Of a stretch of DNA of 64,000 nt, positions 16,002 through 25,093 are shown piece by piece. The number at the start of each line of letters is the position of its first letter. Within the stretch, counting starts at the first letter, position 1. Made by a program: the position numbers and the translations under genes. Source of the stretch: Armatimonadota bacterium (GTDB taxonomy: Bacteria > Armatimonadota > Fimbriimonadia > Fimbriimonadales > Fimbriimonadaceae); the NCBI GenBank assembly GCA_029781035.1, contig JAKOXK010000081.1, positions 1 to 64,000 on the forward strand. The letters run 5' to 3'. A model generated the notes under the pieces. It saw nothing but the letters and a program-made list of their open reading frames with translations, searched no databases and was not told the DNA's origin.

Positions 16002-17152
16002 ACAGCCAACCACGTGCGGGCAGCATGACTTCGTTCGACCGCATCAAGAACCCGCTGGTTCTGATATCCGTCCTCCATGTTCGGGCTCGGGTCTTTCCCA
16101 CTCGCGATCGCTGAGACCGCGTCGGCCACCAAGTTCACAAAGGTGTGCTCGTATCCAATGATGTGACCGACCGGCCAATAGTGCCCGGCATAGGGGTGGT
16201 CAGCTTGAGTGGCCTGGATCATTCTGAAGCCATGGGTCTCGCTGGGATCATCGTTGTTGTAGTACTCGAGCTCGTTCATCCTCTCCAGGTTGAACACCAA
16301 GGACCCTTTGGAGCCATTGATCTCGAACCGGTTGTAGTTCTTTCTACCGACAGCAAACCGACTGGCCTCGAACGTGCCCAAGGCTCCATTCTCGAACCGG
16401 GCTAGGAACATTGCGGCATCGTCCACCGTGACGTCACCGGTTTCCGAACTCGCCTGTGCCCCCAGCTTGTCGTCGATGGCCCCCGCCAACGGTCTCTTCG
16501 TGATGAACGTGTGGAGCGTCCCACAGACTTCTTTGAAACCGCCCACCAGGTGACGGCCAAGGTCGATGATGTGCGAGTTGATGTCCCCATGGGCCCCGCT
16601 TCCCGCTGTCTCCTTCTGCAGTCTCCAGACCAAGGGAAACTCAGGGTCAGCAATCCAATCTTGCAGGTACACCGCCCGCATGTGATAGAGGGTTCCCAGC
16701 CTTCCCTCCGCGATCATCTTCTTCGCCAATGCCACAGCTGGTGCTTTCCGATAGTTGTGGAACACCGCGCTCGGCCTGCCGCTCTGCTTGACCGCGTCCC
16801 GCATCCGTTGCGCCTCCTCGAGCGTGTTTCCGATCGGCTTTTCGCAGAACACGATTTTTCCAGCAGCTGCAGCGGCACACACGATCTCACAATGGCTGCT
16901 CCCAGGGGTGCTCACGTCGACCACGTCGATCTCCGGGTCATTGACCACCCGGCGCCAGTCCGTCTCGTAGCCCTCCCAACCGAGCCCGTCTGCGGCAGCC
17001 TTGACCGCAGCCTCATTGCGACCGCACAAGGTCTTCATCCGCACCTGCAGAGGCAGATCAAAGAACCGGTTCACCTGCCGATAGGCATTGCTGTGGGCTT
17101 TGCCCATGAACTGGTAGCCGATGAGTCCGACGGTCAGAGTGGGTTTCGACAT
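15998..17152 (-). CDS. Gfo/Idh/MocA family NAD(P)-dependent oxidoreductase
   Basis: About 384 residues from ATG 17150-17152; the frame runs further upstream but overlaps the divergent GNAT gene. The N-terminal Rossmann domain begins [18 protein letters not shown] (glycine-rich NAD(P) loop with an aromatic insertion, typical of this family). The family signature [16 protein letters not shown] contains the conserved E-K-P. The C-terminal alpha/beta domain includes [16 protein letters not shown] with the catalytic-region D and H. Such enzymes oxidise or isomerise sugars, inositols or their derivatives; the exact substrate cannot be inferred. It probably acts in sugar catabolism, since several glycosidases lie elsewhere in the window. 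Confidence 0.92.
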   Translation of the reverse strand: MSKPTLTVGLIGYQFMGKAHSNAYRQVNRFFDLPLQVRMKTLCGRNEAAVKAAADGLGWEGYETDWRRVVNDPEIDVVDVSTPGSSHCEIVCAAAAAGKIVFCEKPIGNTLEEAQRMRDAVKQSGRPSAVFHNYRKAPAVALAKKMIAEGRLGTLYHMRAVYLQDWIADPEFPLVWRLQKETAGSGAHGDINSHIIDLGRHLVGGFKEVCGTLHTFITKRPLAGAIDDKLGAQASSETGDVTVDDAAMFLARFENGALGTFEASRFAVGRKNYNRFEINGSKGSLVFNLERMNELEYYNNDDPSETHGFRMIQATQADHPYAGHYWPVGHIIGYEHTFVNLVADAVSAIASGKDPSPNMEDGYQNQRVLDAVERSHAARTWLAV

Positions 17153-17213
17153 TTGGGCCGAGTTTATCCTCGGAGGTGAGTGCCGAAGTGCGCGGTGCAC
17201 CAAACTACCCCGC

Positions 17214-18011
17214 ATGACGTCGCCACTGGCTCACCGAATCTATGAGGCATGCTCGCTTCTCGCAGAAGCGACCGGGGCGGCGGTCGAACGGGTCGACCCG
17301 TCGCTCCGACCGGCGTACACGAAGATCGGAACGGGAAGCGCCGTCCTCTGTGGTCCCGGATCGCCCCTCACTCAATGCAACCGGCTCTTCTTCGAATCCG
17401 AGTTCGACCCGAATCAACTCGACGAAGCCGAAGCGTTCTTCGCCGGACGGACCGACCAATGGGAGTACTCCGTCACCCCCTTCCAGGCGCTCGAACTCCT
17501 GCCCGCCGTCATCGAACGTGGATGGACTCAGGTGAGCTACGAGAACGTGATGGTGCTCGAGCTCGCTTCGCTCGACTTGCCCGCAGTGTCGACTTTGCGG
17601 GTGACACGGGTTTCTCCCCACGAGACAGCCACGTGGGCCAGAATCGCGACCGAAGCTTTCTTCGGGTCAGACGTACCTGTTGGACTCGAAAACCTGTCTA
17701 CTGTCATCGCCCACACGGCTGATACGCACGCCTTTCTGGCATGGGAAGGAGACGAGGCAATCGCGGCGGCGACAGTGGCGGTCACGGGCGCGACGGCCTA
17801 TCTGGGTGGCGCGGCGACTCTTCCTCAACATCGGGGCAAAGGTGCCCAGGCCGCCCTCTTGCGTTCGCGTCTCCAGTTCGCTTCCGATAGAGGCTGTGAC
17901 CTAGCAATGTGCGAATGCACTCCGGGATCGCAATCTCAACGGAATCAGGAGCGCGCCGGATTTCGAGTGGCTTACACCAAGCTCGTTCTGACTCGTCCGC
18001 CCCGGAACTGA
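17214..18011 (+). CDS. GNAT family N-acetyltransferase
   Basis: About 265 residues from ATG 17214-17216, which leaves 61 bp to the divergent oxidoreductase start. The C-terminal half carries the acetyl-CoA binding pattern [12 protein letters not shown] (R/Q-x-x-G-x-G/A) preceded by a beta strand [11 protein letters not shown] and followed by [17 protein letters not shown], the typical GNAT motif B. The N-terminal 120 residues form a separate domain of unknown role. The acceptor substrate is not predictable. Single gene, no operon partner on its strand. Confidence 0.88.
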   Translation: MTSPLAHRIYEACSLLAEATGAAVERVDPSLRPAYTKIGTGSAVLCGPGSPLTQCNRLFFESEFDPNQLDEAEAFFAGRTDQWEYSVTPFQALELLPAVIERGWTQVSYENVMVLELASLDLPAVSTLRVTRVSPHETATWARIATEAFFGSDVPVGLENLSTVIAHTADTHAFLAWEGDEAIAAATVAVTGATAYLGGAATLPQHRGKGAQAALLRSRLQFASDRGCDLAMCECTPGSQSQRNQERAGFRVAYTKLVLTRPPRN

Positions 18012-18039
18012 CGCAACTTCACCCACCGTGTCATCACCC

Positions 18040-18242
18040 ATGCTCGCTGCTGCTCTGTTTGCCGTTCTCGGCCCACAGTCGGACCGGGCTCGAGTGGGAG
18101 TTCGTGACCGACGAAACTGATGTTGAACAGCTTCGTGTTCGACGTCGTAAGAGATCCGGCGATCTACCTGAACCTCGCCCCTCAGGAGACCAGGGCGAAG
18201 CTCGGAAACACGATGGCCCTCGAGTTGCGCTGCATCGGGTAG
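18040..18242 (+). pseudogene. Possible decayed small gene: two short frames joined at TGATG
   Basis: An ATG at 18040 opens 26 codons starting MLAAALFAVLG, which looks like the start of a signal peptide, and stops at 18118-18120. The stop overlaps a second ATG (TGATG), which opens 40 codons in another frame (MLNSFVFDVVRDPAIYLNL). A third frame between them reads LEWEFVTDETDVEQL. Protein-like pieces in three frames over 200 bases suggest a once-continuous secreted protein broken by indels, though two tiny coupled genes or chance are also possible. No family recognised. The rest of 18012-18312 shows nothing else. Confidence 0.25.
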
Positions 18243-18312
18243 GCCAGTTGCTGTCCCAGTCCAAAGGCGGCGGCCGAATTCGAGAGACGAACTTTGACCC
18301 GTCCAAGCTCGG

Positions 18313-19377
18313 ATGGTTCAGCCTGTCAGAATCATAGAGTTGAAACCGCCTTATCCGGCCTTTCGAATCGGCCCCGTCGACGTGGCGCCCCCTCTCCTCC
18401 TAGCTCCGATGGAGGACGTCACCTCGTTGCCGATGCGACTCCTCGCAAAACGGATCGCTGGCCCAGGACTCGTATTCACCGAGTTCGTGAGCGCCATGGC
18501 CGTTCACTACAAGGCCAGGAAAACGTTCAAAAAGCTCCGCATCCATCCGGACGAGCGACCCTTGGCGATCCAGATTTTCGGTGGCGAACCCGACGTCATG
18601 GCCGAAACAGCCCGTTTGTGCGAGGAAGCCGGTGCCGACGTTCTGGACATCAACATGGGGTGCTGGGTTCCCAAAGTGTGCCGCACCGGCTCTGGAGCAG
18701 CCCTCCTTAAGGATCCTGAAACAGCACAAGCCATCGTCGGGGCCGTGGTCGATTCGGTCGCGATCCCGGTCACTGTCAAGGTCAGGGCTGGCTGGGATTA
18801 TTCGCTGTTCGCTGCGCCCGACCTCGCCAAGCGGTTCCAGGACGTTGGAGCCCGGATGATCACCTTGCACGCCAGGTTCGCCAAGCAGGGCTTTGAGGGC
18901 GAAGCCGATTGGCAGCTCATCCGTGAGCTCCGCAGAGCCGTGACGGTGCCCTTGATCGGAAACGGCGACGTCAGGACACCCGAGGACGCCCGCCGCATGA
19001 TGGACGAGACCGGTTGCGACGGCGTCATGGTCGGTCGTGCCGCGATCAGCAACCCGTGGGCCCTGAGGCGGATCCGCTGCGGTCTGACGGGCGAGCCAGA
19101 ACCGTCGGGACCCACCATACGAGAGCGTGTCATGACCGCCCTTGAGCACGCGAGAATGACCATCGAATACGAGTCCGTGGGCGAGTCGGATCTGAGGGAC
19201 GCTGAAATCCGTGCTATCCGCTCACTGAGGGGGCAACTACCCCTCTATATCAAGGGCGAATTCGGGGCCGCCGAGATCCGAGGGCGCCTTTCGACTCTGG
19301 ACTCTTACGCTGAACTCGAAGACACGCTTAGCCGCTATCTTGAACAGTGCGAGCGCCATGCGCCAGCGACCACCTGA
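18313..19377 (+). CDS. dus: tRNA-dihydrouridine synthase (DusB-like)
   Basis: FMN-dependent enzyme that reduces uridine to dihydrouridine in tRNA D-loops. The product is 354 residues. The TIM barrel opens with LLLAPMEDVTSLPMRLL (A-P-M signature), followed by QIFGGEPDVMAE and the catalytic block DINMGCWVPKVCRTGSGAAL with the active-site cysteine at residue 117. Most Dus proteins have GCP here; this one has GCW with a proline two residues later. GNGDVRTPEDA and GVMVGRAAISNPW complete the FMN phosphate site. The 3' end overlaps the convergent glycosyltransferase gene by 50 bp. Confidence 0.93.
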   Translation: MVQPVRIIELKPPYPAFRIGPVDVAPPLLLAPMEDVTSLPMRLLAKRIAGPGLVFTEFVSAMAVHYKARKTFKKLRIHPDERPLAIQIFGGEPDVMAETARLCEEAGADVLDINMGCWVPKVCRTGSGAALLKDPETAQAIVGAVVDSVAIPVTVKVRAGWDYSLFAAPDLAKRFQDVGARMITLHARFAKQGFEGEADWQLIRELRRAVTVPLIGNGDVRTPEDARRMMDETGCDGVMVGRAAISNPWALRRIRCGLTGEPEPSGPTIRERVMTALEHARMTIEYESVGESDLRDAEIRAIRSLRGQLPLYIKGEFGAAEIRGRLSTLDSYAELEDTLSRYLEQCERHAPATT

Positions 19378-20260
19378 AACCGTGCGGCCCGGGAGGATTG
19401 TCAGTCCGGCCCATGGCCACATCGATCACGGCGGCGAGCCGCATACGCTGTTGAACCCGGTGTGGGCTTCTGACCGCCAGGGCGAAACTCGAAACTAGCA
19501 GCTTCGACCGAACGCGCCCGTAGGCGGCCCGCCCTAGGTTCCGTCTCGCACACAGAAGGCGGTTGCGGGCCATGAGATAGTGACGCCACGCTTCGAACTT
19601 CCCAGTCGTCGGGCTCAGCTCGTGGACGGCCCTGGCGCCCCGGTGCGCCTCGAGCGACCATCCCGCGGCTTTCGCCCGCAGTCCCCAATCGACGTCCTCC
19701 CAGTAGAAACCAAACCCAGGCCACAGGGGCCCGATGGCTTGGCAAGCTTTGACGCGGTACAAGACGGCCGCTCCATCTACCCAATCGACCTCGACAGGAG
19801 CAGCTTCCTGCAAACACGACAAGGGTTCGCCTCCCAAGAGGATCTCGGCCGACCACCGAAAACGGTCAAATCCGCCCCCAGCATGATGGATCGTTGACGG
19901 GTCGTTGGCCCGAATCTGTAGCGGCATCACGGCAGCCAACGTCGGGACGGACTCCAGGCGTTCGACGAGAAGCTCGACAGCACCGGGTTCGAACGCCGCA
20001 TCGTTGGTTAGGAAGAGGAGCGCCTCCGCTCCGCTGACAGCCGCCCTCGCGACGGCGTCGTTCACGACCACGGAAAAGGGCTTGTTCTCGCGCTCGTGGA
20101 TCGACTTCAAGTTCGGAAACTGGTCGCGGACAGCCTCGATGTCCTCCTCTCGTGCCCCGTTGTTGACAATCTCGACGGACTCTAGCGCGGCGACCGAGTC
20201 GACAGCTCGTCGCAAGAGGATCTGCTCACGATAAGTGAGAACCGTGGCTTGCAGCCTCAT
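19328..20260 (-). CDS. Family 2 glycosyltransferase
   Basis: About 310 residues from ATG 20258-20260, which overlaps the upstream heptosyltransferase-like stop as ATGA. The GT-A fold begins with a TVLTYREQILLRRAVDSV strand and helix. ALLFLTNDAAFEPGAVELL replaces the usual DxD segment with N-D, and DWVDGAAVLYRVKA and FYWEDVDWGLRAKAAGW match the acceptor-side ED(x)DW motif of rhamnosyl-type GT2 enzymes. It likely adds a sugar to a cell-surface glycan. The coupled GT9 gene supports a role in lipopolysaccharide or exopolysaccharide assembly. The sugar donor is unknown. Confidence 0.9.
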   Translation of the reverse strand: MRLQATVLTYREQILLRRAVDSVAALESVEIVNNGAREEDIEAVRDQFPNLKSIHERENKPFSVVVNDAVARAAVSGAEALLFLTNDAAFEPGAVELLVERLESVPTLAAVMPLQIRANDPSTIHHAGGGFDRFRWSAEILLGGEPLSCLQEAAPVEVDWVDGAAVLYRVKACQAIGPLWPGFGFYWEDVDWGLRAKAAGWSLEAHRGARAVHELSPTTGKFEAWRHYLMARNRLLCARRNLGRAAYGRVRSKLLVSSFALAVRSPHRVQQRMRLAAVIDVAMGRTDNPPGPHGFRWSLAHGARTVQDSG

Positions 20261-21255
20261 GGTGCCGCCACCTTGTTGTCGAGTAGGCGTGAAACCTCTT
20301 GCCAGACCGTATCGACCGCCAACCCCGCCAGGCACGAGGCGTCGCACTCGTCGTACTGGCGGCAGCTTCGATGGCACTCAGCCTGGATCAGCCTGTTGCC
20401 CGTACCGAACGGACTGTGGTCTTCGGAGTGCGTGGGACCATAGAGCACGACGGCTGGGCATCCAGCAGCCGCGGCCAAGTGGGCTGGCCCGCTATCGTTG
20501 GTGACAAGGCAACGGCATCGCGAGAGGAGTTCGATCGTTTGGGTCAACGAGAGCCGGCCGGCCAAGATCCTGTCGGCGGAGAAATGTGGTCTGAGAGCGA
20601 GGGCCTCCGACGGTCCTCCAATGAACAGGCCGATATGGCCCGAGAAGGAAGCTTGTTCTGCGATCTGAACGAACGAAGCAAGGGGCCACCGTTTTCTGGG
20701 GTCTGAAGCGCCCACGTGAACGCCGACCAACGGGCGATCGAACTCACTGATGGCCGAGTCAACGGCGAGAACGTCCGCTTCGCTGCGATGGACAACCGGT
20801 GTCCAGTCGTGGCAGTCGCAGCCAAGCAGCGTCAGTACGTCGGCAACTTCACCGGGCACTTTGCTCGAGCCGTGCCTCTCGGGGACTGACACGTCCCAGA
20901 CCTCGCCCTTTGGGCTTTGTACGCCCGCAACCGTCCGGACTCCCGCAAGTCGGACCATCCGGAGCAGAGTCCTCTGCGGATACGAGAACACAGCGAGGTC
21001 GTAGGGTTCACGTCGGGCAGCAAGGACGAACCACAGGCGGTCACTCCAAGTGTTGGGGCGCTGGGCGACGCAGTCACACGCTCCACTCGCCATGAAGATC
21101 GGCATCGCGCTGTCGCTTGTCAATACGGTCAGATGGCATTCCGGCCAGCGGTTCCTGATCCACCATGCAGCGGCGGTCAAGTTTACGGCGTCTCCGATGT
21201 GGGGGTGGCACACGAACAGGATGCGGGCAGGCTGTTGGATTGCCGAACCGACCAT
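20257..21255 (-). CDS. GT9 heptosyltransferase-like glycosyltransferase
   Basis: About 332 residues from ATG 21253-21255; a TTG nine codons earlier (21282) is an alternative, and neither has a strong ribosome-binding site. The N-terminus ARILFVCHPHIGDAVNLTAA matches the GT9 start (usually R-x-L-I-V-R-x-x-x-x-G-D). The C-terminal donor domain has VGVHVGASDPRKRWPL and CLVTNDSGPAHLAAAAGCP, the characteristic NDSGPxHLA block of ADP-heptose:LPS heptosyltransferases. The cysteine-rich tail (CHRSCRQYDECDASC) is also common in GT9. It predicts a diderm envelope and is coupled with the GT2 gene. Confidence 0.92.
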   Translation of the reverse strand: MVGSAIQQPARILFVCHPHIGDAVNLTAAAWWIRNRWPECHLTVLTSDSAMPIFMASGACDCVAQRPNTWSDRLWFVLAARREPYDLAVFSYPQRTLLRMVRLAGVRTVAGVQSPKGEVWDVSVPERHGSSKVPGEVADVLTLLGCDCHDWTPVVHRSEADVLAVDSAISEFDRPLVGVHVGASDPRKRWPLASFVQIAEQASFSGHIGLFIGGPSEALALRPHFSADRILAGRLSLTQTIELLSRCRCLVTNDSGPAHLAAAAGCPAVVLYGPTHSEDHSPFGTGNRLIQAECHRSCRQYDECDASCLAGLAVDTVWQEVSRLLDNKVAAP

Positions 21256-21360
21256 TGGCGGCGAGTCTACCGGCAGTGCCAAGCGTCCTGTTTCCCGGCT
21301 CGAAGGGTCTCCGTCATAGTTTCGTCGGGACTTCCAAGTAAACTCCCCCCGGCAACGGCG

Positions 21361-22281
21361 ATGTTGTTCCGTGCATTAATCCTGAGGGCTGCGGGTCTCA
21401 AACCCGTCAAATCGATCGTCACCAAATCGTTCTTGTTCCGGCCCTTGGTCCGGCGCTTCATCGCGGGTGAGTCGCTTCCAGAAGCGCTTCACGCGGCCGA
21501 AGCCCTGGCATCGACGTGCTTGAACGTGACGATGGACCAGCTAGGCGAGAACGTCGGCTCTGTCGAGGAAGCGGAGCGGTCAACCGACTCCTACATTGGC
21601 CTCGTCAAGAAGATCGCCGCGAGCCCCCAACACGAGAAGATCAACATCAGCATCAAGCTCACGATGTTGGGGCTGGACCAGGGCGACGACGTCGCAGAAC
21701 GAAACTACCGCCGGCTGCTGACTGAGGCCGCCCAGCACGGCCTCTTTGTCCGTGCCGACATGGAGGCCAGCGCCTACACGGAACGGACGATTGCGATGGT
21801 CGAGCGGGTGTTCCAGGACTTCAAGAACACGGGGACGGTCCTTCAAAGCTACCTTCACCGGATCGACGCCGACGTCGAGCGGCTAATAAAACTGGGTTGC
21901 CGAGTGCGCATGGTCAAAGGGGCGTACCTTGAGCCTGAGGACATCGCGTTTCAGGAGAAGTCGAAGGTCGACGAGAAGTTCGTTTCGGCCTCCAAACGCC
22001 TGATGCAGGCAGGCAACTACCCGGCGATCGCGACCCACGACGAGAAGATCATCCAAGAGCTCAAAGCGTTTGCCGAGACCGAGGGCATTGACAAGTCGCG
22101 GTTCGAGTGGCAAATGCTCTACGGTATCCGGCGCGACTTACAGGATCAGCTGCGAGATGAAGGCTACAACGTCCGCGTCTACGTCCCGTTCGGCAGCTCT
22201 TGGTACCCCTATTTCTCCCGCCGCTTAGCCGAGCGTCCTGCCAACATGCTGTTCATCGTGCGGAGCCTTTTCAGGAAGTAG
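21361..22281 (+). CDS. Monofunctional proline dehydrogenase
   Basis: FAD enzyme that oxidises L-proline to pyrroline-5-carboxylate, usually membrane-associated. About 306 residues from ATG 21361, the size of single-domain PRODH. The frame can be read from further upstream but only in shadow sequence. The TIM-barrel motifs are SIKLTMLGLD, LQSYLHR, CRVRMVKGAYLEP, AIATHDEKII, FEWQMLYGIRRD and the substrate-binding helix FSRRLAERPANMLF with the conserved Arg pair. No pyrroline-5-carboxylate dehydrogenase lies next to it, so that step must be encoded elsewhere. It is followed after 48 bp by a cyclic-nucleotide-binding gene on the same strand. Confidence 0.94.
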   Translation: MLFRALILRAAGLKPVKSIVTKSFLFRPLVRRFIAGESLPEALHAAEALASTCLNVTMDQLGENVGSVEEAERSTDSYIGLVKKIAASPQHEKINISIKLTMLGLDQGDDVAERNYRRLLTEAAQHGLFVRADMEASAYTERTIAMVERVFQDFKNTGTVLQSYLHRIDADVERLIKLGCRVRMVKGAYLEPEDIAFQEKSKVDEKFVSASKRLMQAGNYPAIATHDEKIIQELKAFAETEGIDKSRFEWQMLYGIRRDLQDQLRDEGYNVRVYVPFGSSWYPYFSRRLAERPANMLFIVRSLFRK

Positions 22282-22329
22282 GAACCTAGTCATTGTCAGG
22301 AGGGGCCATGCCGGTATCCTATCGCACTA

Positions 22330-22773
22330 ATGGAGCTCATTGAGGCGCTCAGGAACAGCTACCTGACGAAAGGCATGACCGACGACGACGTCAAGGAACT
22401 CGTCGCGTTGGCTGAGTTCGTTGAGCGAGATGACCTGCAAGACATCGTCCACGCGAACGAGGTCTCCTTCGATCTCTACGTGCTCCTGGACGGGCATGTC
22501 GAGGTCACGACGGAGTCCGGCGACATCATCAGCCGCCTGAAACCCGGGGCGATCATCGGCGAATTCGCCTTCTTCGAGGACGGGGTGCGGACCGCGACCG
22601 TCATGAGCGTCGGTAAATCCCGCCTCTTGCATGTGAATGGGGCGAAGCTTATGCAACACATCGATGCCCATCCCTCCGTCGGCATGGCCCTCTACCGAAA
22701 CCTCGGCAGGACGCTCTGCGACCGGCTGCGGTCCGCCAACATTCAGATCGAGCGGCTCGTCAGTTCGCTCTAG
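22330..22773 (+). CDS. Cyclic-nucleotide-binding-domain protein (single domain)
   Basis: A 147-residue protein consisting of one CAP_ED/cNMP-binding beta-roll. LYVLLDGHVEVTTESGDIIS is followed by LKPGAIIGEFAFFEDGVRTA, which holds the phosphate-binding-cassette pattern G-E-x-(A)-F. The cassette usually ends R-T/S-A and here ends R-T-A. There is no DNA-binding helix-turn-helix and no kinase or channel domain, so it is a stand-alone sensor or structural domain rather than a Crp-type regulator. It ends in CTAG, shared with the convergent membrane-protein gene. Confidence 0.85.
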   Translation: MELIEALRNSYLTKGMTDDDVKELVALAEFVERDDLQDIVHANEVSFDLYVLLDGHVEVTTESGDIISRLKPGAIIGEFAFFEDGVRTATVMSVGKSRLLHVNGAKLMQHIDAHPSVGMALYRNLGRTLCDRLRSANIQIERLVSSL

Positions 22774-23498
22774 CTTCTCTGCTCGACCTCTTGGTCGGCC
22801 TGTGCTTCCGTCGCCGGATGAAGGGCCGTCGTCTGGGCGATGCGTGCCGCTATCCGCTCTGTCAGGTCGCGGATAGAGGCATGTCCTCTCCGTGCCAGAG
22901 CCATGAAGGCCGACCATCCCACGACGAAGGCGCCTGCAACAATGGCGAGATACCACCAGCCAGGCGACTTCGGCATGTGCTCCGCGAGGTTCGAGCAGGT
23001 AATGATAGTTGCGATAAACGCTGGATAGAGGGTGATCAGCGCGGCAAACAATGGAAACGAGCGGACGCGCAGACGAGTCCGGCCGTCTCGTGAACTGACT
23101 TGAAGCCTCCCGATTCCAATGCCCGACGTCACCTGTGACGTCAACATCCGGCCCACTTGGCTGGCGAAGTGCGACCGACGGCGAGGACCGATCTCCTCCA
23201 TCACGACGTCAAAGTCCTCGAGAGGCAACTCACCGGGGATGACCTTCTCGAACTCTTTGGCGAAAGCGACGCCAAGAACGTGTGGCGTGCCGTCGCCGGG
23301 GCCTTCGAGCCGCTCTTGGATCGCTCGGTCGAGATAGGAACTGTCAATACCCATCTCGCGCGCAACCCGGGCCAGTTCCTCACGGGAGACTCCGGGTACA
23401 TAGCGGGTGGCGTCTGTTCCCGTACGCTCTTGAAGCTCGGCCGCCCGCTTGACGATCTCTCCGACTTCCTTTTCGCTAAAGAACTGCTGGCCGCTCAT
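22770..23498 (-). CDS. Two-TM membrane protein with N-terminal helical domain (paralog of 25094-25774)
   Basis: A 242-residue protein. The N-terminus FFSEKEVGEIVKRAAELQER and VSREELARVAREMGIDSSYL resembles a short helical domain also found in other bacterial membrane proteins. A central beta region (GRLQVSSRDGRTRLRV) is followed by two hydrophobic segments (about residues 145-165 and 180-200). It shares this order and many residues with the protein at 25094-25774, so the two are paralogs separated by the biotin carboxylase gene. An AGGAG ribosome-binding site precedes the ATG. Function unknown. Its position 41 bp after the carboxylase suggests co-transcription. Confidence 0.75.
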   Translation of the reverse strand: MSGQQFFSEKEVGEIVKRAAELQERTGTDATRYVPGVSREELARVAREMGIDSSYLDRAIQERLEGPGDGTPHVLGVAFAKEFEKVIPGELPLEDFDVVMEEIGPRRRSHFASQVGRMLTSQVTSGIGIGRLQVSSRDGRTRLRVRSFPLFAALITLYPAFIATIITCSNLAEHMPKSPGWWYLAIVAGAFVVGWSAFMALARRGHASIRDLTERIAARIAQTTALHPATEAQADQEVEQRS

Positions 23499-23539
23499 GC
23501 GCTCCTATTTGTACGTACCGCGACTGCCATCCGTTTTCC

Positions 23540-25048
23540 TCATGTCCGCGGGCGGGCGATCCGGAAATCATCCCCCAACGTCCATGCGCTGGAATTGGTC
23601 TGTGCTGTCTGGGTTCCGGTACCGTTCCTGGAAACGGCGACCGAAATGAGGTTCCCCAATGCCTCGGGGAGCGAGGACGACGGTTGCCACTCCCCAAACT
23701 CACGAGCCAAGAACCCGGTGTCGAAGGCGCCCGAATTGAACCCGGGGTGGCTCAGAACATCGAGCAAGTACGCGATGTTCGTCTGAATCCCGATTATGTG
23801 AGTGTCTTCCAAGGCACGACGCAGTTTCCGGACCGCGTGGTCACGGTCTTGGCCGCTGGCGATCGCCTTGCCCAAGAGAGAGTCGTAGTGACGCGTGACC
23901 TCACTACCGGTCCTGAAGCCAGTATCGAACCGCACGCCTGGCCCGTCCGGCACAACCATGCCAAGGATCGGTCCAACGCTCGGCAAGTAGCCTCGGGCCG
24001 GGTCTTCAGCCACGACCCGGGCCTCAATCGCGTGCCCCTTGATCGACGACCGGTCGCCCTCAAGCAGTCCGGCAGGCAACCGAAGCGCTTCGTTTGCAGC
24101 GACTCGAATTTGCCATTCGACTAGATCGATTCCCGTGACAGCTTCGGTCACTGGGTGCTCGACTTGAAGGCGTGCGTTCACTTCAAGGAAGAAGAACTCT
24201 CGAGAGAGATCGTCGACCATGAATTCGACAGTGCCGGCCCCCACGTAACCTGCAGCGGCGACTAATCGGCGCGCAGCCTCGCGCATACGCGACCAGAGCT
24301 CGTCCGTCATCACGGGCGACGGTGCCTCTTCGATCACTTTCTGGTGCCTTCGTTGCAGCGAACACTCCCGCTCGAAAAGGCAAGCAACGTTTCCGTGTTG
24401 GTCGGCGAGAACCTGGATTTCGATGTGACGTGGTCTGTCGATGAGCTTCTCGACCATCATCGCGCCGTCGCCAAACGCTTTGAGTGCTTCCTCGCTCGCC
24501 AGTGCCAGCTCGTGGTCAAACTCGCTAGGCTCCCGGACGACCCGCATGCCTCGACCGCCGCCTCCTGCGCTCGCCTTAAGCATCACGGGGAATCCGATCT
24601 TCTCTGCAGCCTCTCTGAGTTGGGCCGCCGTGGCACCCTCTTCGAAGTAACCGGGAGTCACGGGCACCTTGCACTCGACGGCGAGCTTCTTGGCGTCGAT
24701 CTTGGCTCCCAGTCGTTCCATCGCTTCCGGGCTTGGGCCAACAAAGGTCAGACCGGCCTCTCGACACTGCCTCGCGAAGCTGGAACGCTCGCTCAAGAAG
24801 CCGTATCCTGGGTGGATCGAATCGGCTCCCGTCTCTCTCGCTGCCGACAAGATCCGTTCGACGTTAAGATAACTCTGGGCTGGCTCGGGCTCTCCCACAC
24901 AGACCGATTCGTCGGCGAGGCTCCGGTGAAGGGAGTTCTCGTCTGCTTCGCTGAAGATCGCGACTGTCTTAATCCCCAGCTCTTGCGCCGTGCGGAAAAC
25001 GCGAACGGCTATCTCGCCCCGATTGGCGACGAGGAGCTTTCGGATCAT
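23540..25048 (-). CDS. liuD: Biotin carboxylase subunit, methylcrotonyl-CoA-carboxylase type, lacking the biotin-carrier domain
   Basis: A 502-residue ATP-grasp enzyme that carboxylates biotin. The N-terminus MIRKLLVANRGEIAVRVFRT, the ATP loop KASAGGGGRGMR, QRRHQKVIEEAPSP and EVNARLQVEHPVTE are classical. After the carboxylase C-domain (to about residue 447) come only about 50 residues, including SSAWTLGDDFRIA. This resembles the start of the BT domain of methylcrotonyl-CoA carboxylase alpha subunits (SPWALGDGFRL). The rest of the BT domain and the biotinyl (MKM) domain are absent, and no frame in the 41 bp before the next gene continues it. A nearby methylglutaconyl-CoA-hydratase-like gene supports leucine degradation. 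The symbol is tentative. Confidence 0.85.
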   Translation of the reverse strand: MIRKLLVANRGEIAVRVFRTAQELGIKTVAIFSEADENSLHRSLADESVCVGEPEPAQSYLNVERILSAARETGADSIHPGYGFLSERSSFARQCREAGLTFVGPSPEAMERLGAKIDAKKLAVECKVPVTPGYFEEGATAAQLREAAEKIGFPVMLKASAGGGGRGMRVVREPSEFDHELALASEEALKAFGDGAMMVEKLIDRPRHIEIQVLADQHGNVACLFERECSLQRRHQKVIEEAPSPVMTDELWSRMREAARRLVAAAGYVGAGTVEFMVDDLSREFFFLEVNARLQVEHPVTEAVTGIDLVEWQIRVAANEALRLPAGLLEGDRSSIKGHAIEARVVAEDPARGYLPSVGPILGMVVPDGPGVRFDTGFRTGSEVTRHYDSLLGKAIASGQDRDHAVRKLRRALEDTHIIGIQTNIAYLLDVLSHPGFNSGAFDTGFLAREFGEWQPSSSLPEALGNLISVAVSRNGTGTQTAQTNSSAWTLGDDFRIARPRT

Positions 25049-25093
25049 AGACTGGATTGTGGCACGAGAAGCTCTTACGACCCGCCCCGGCGA

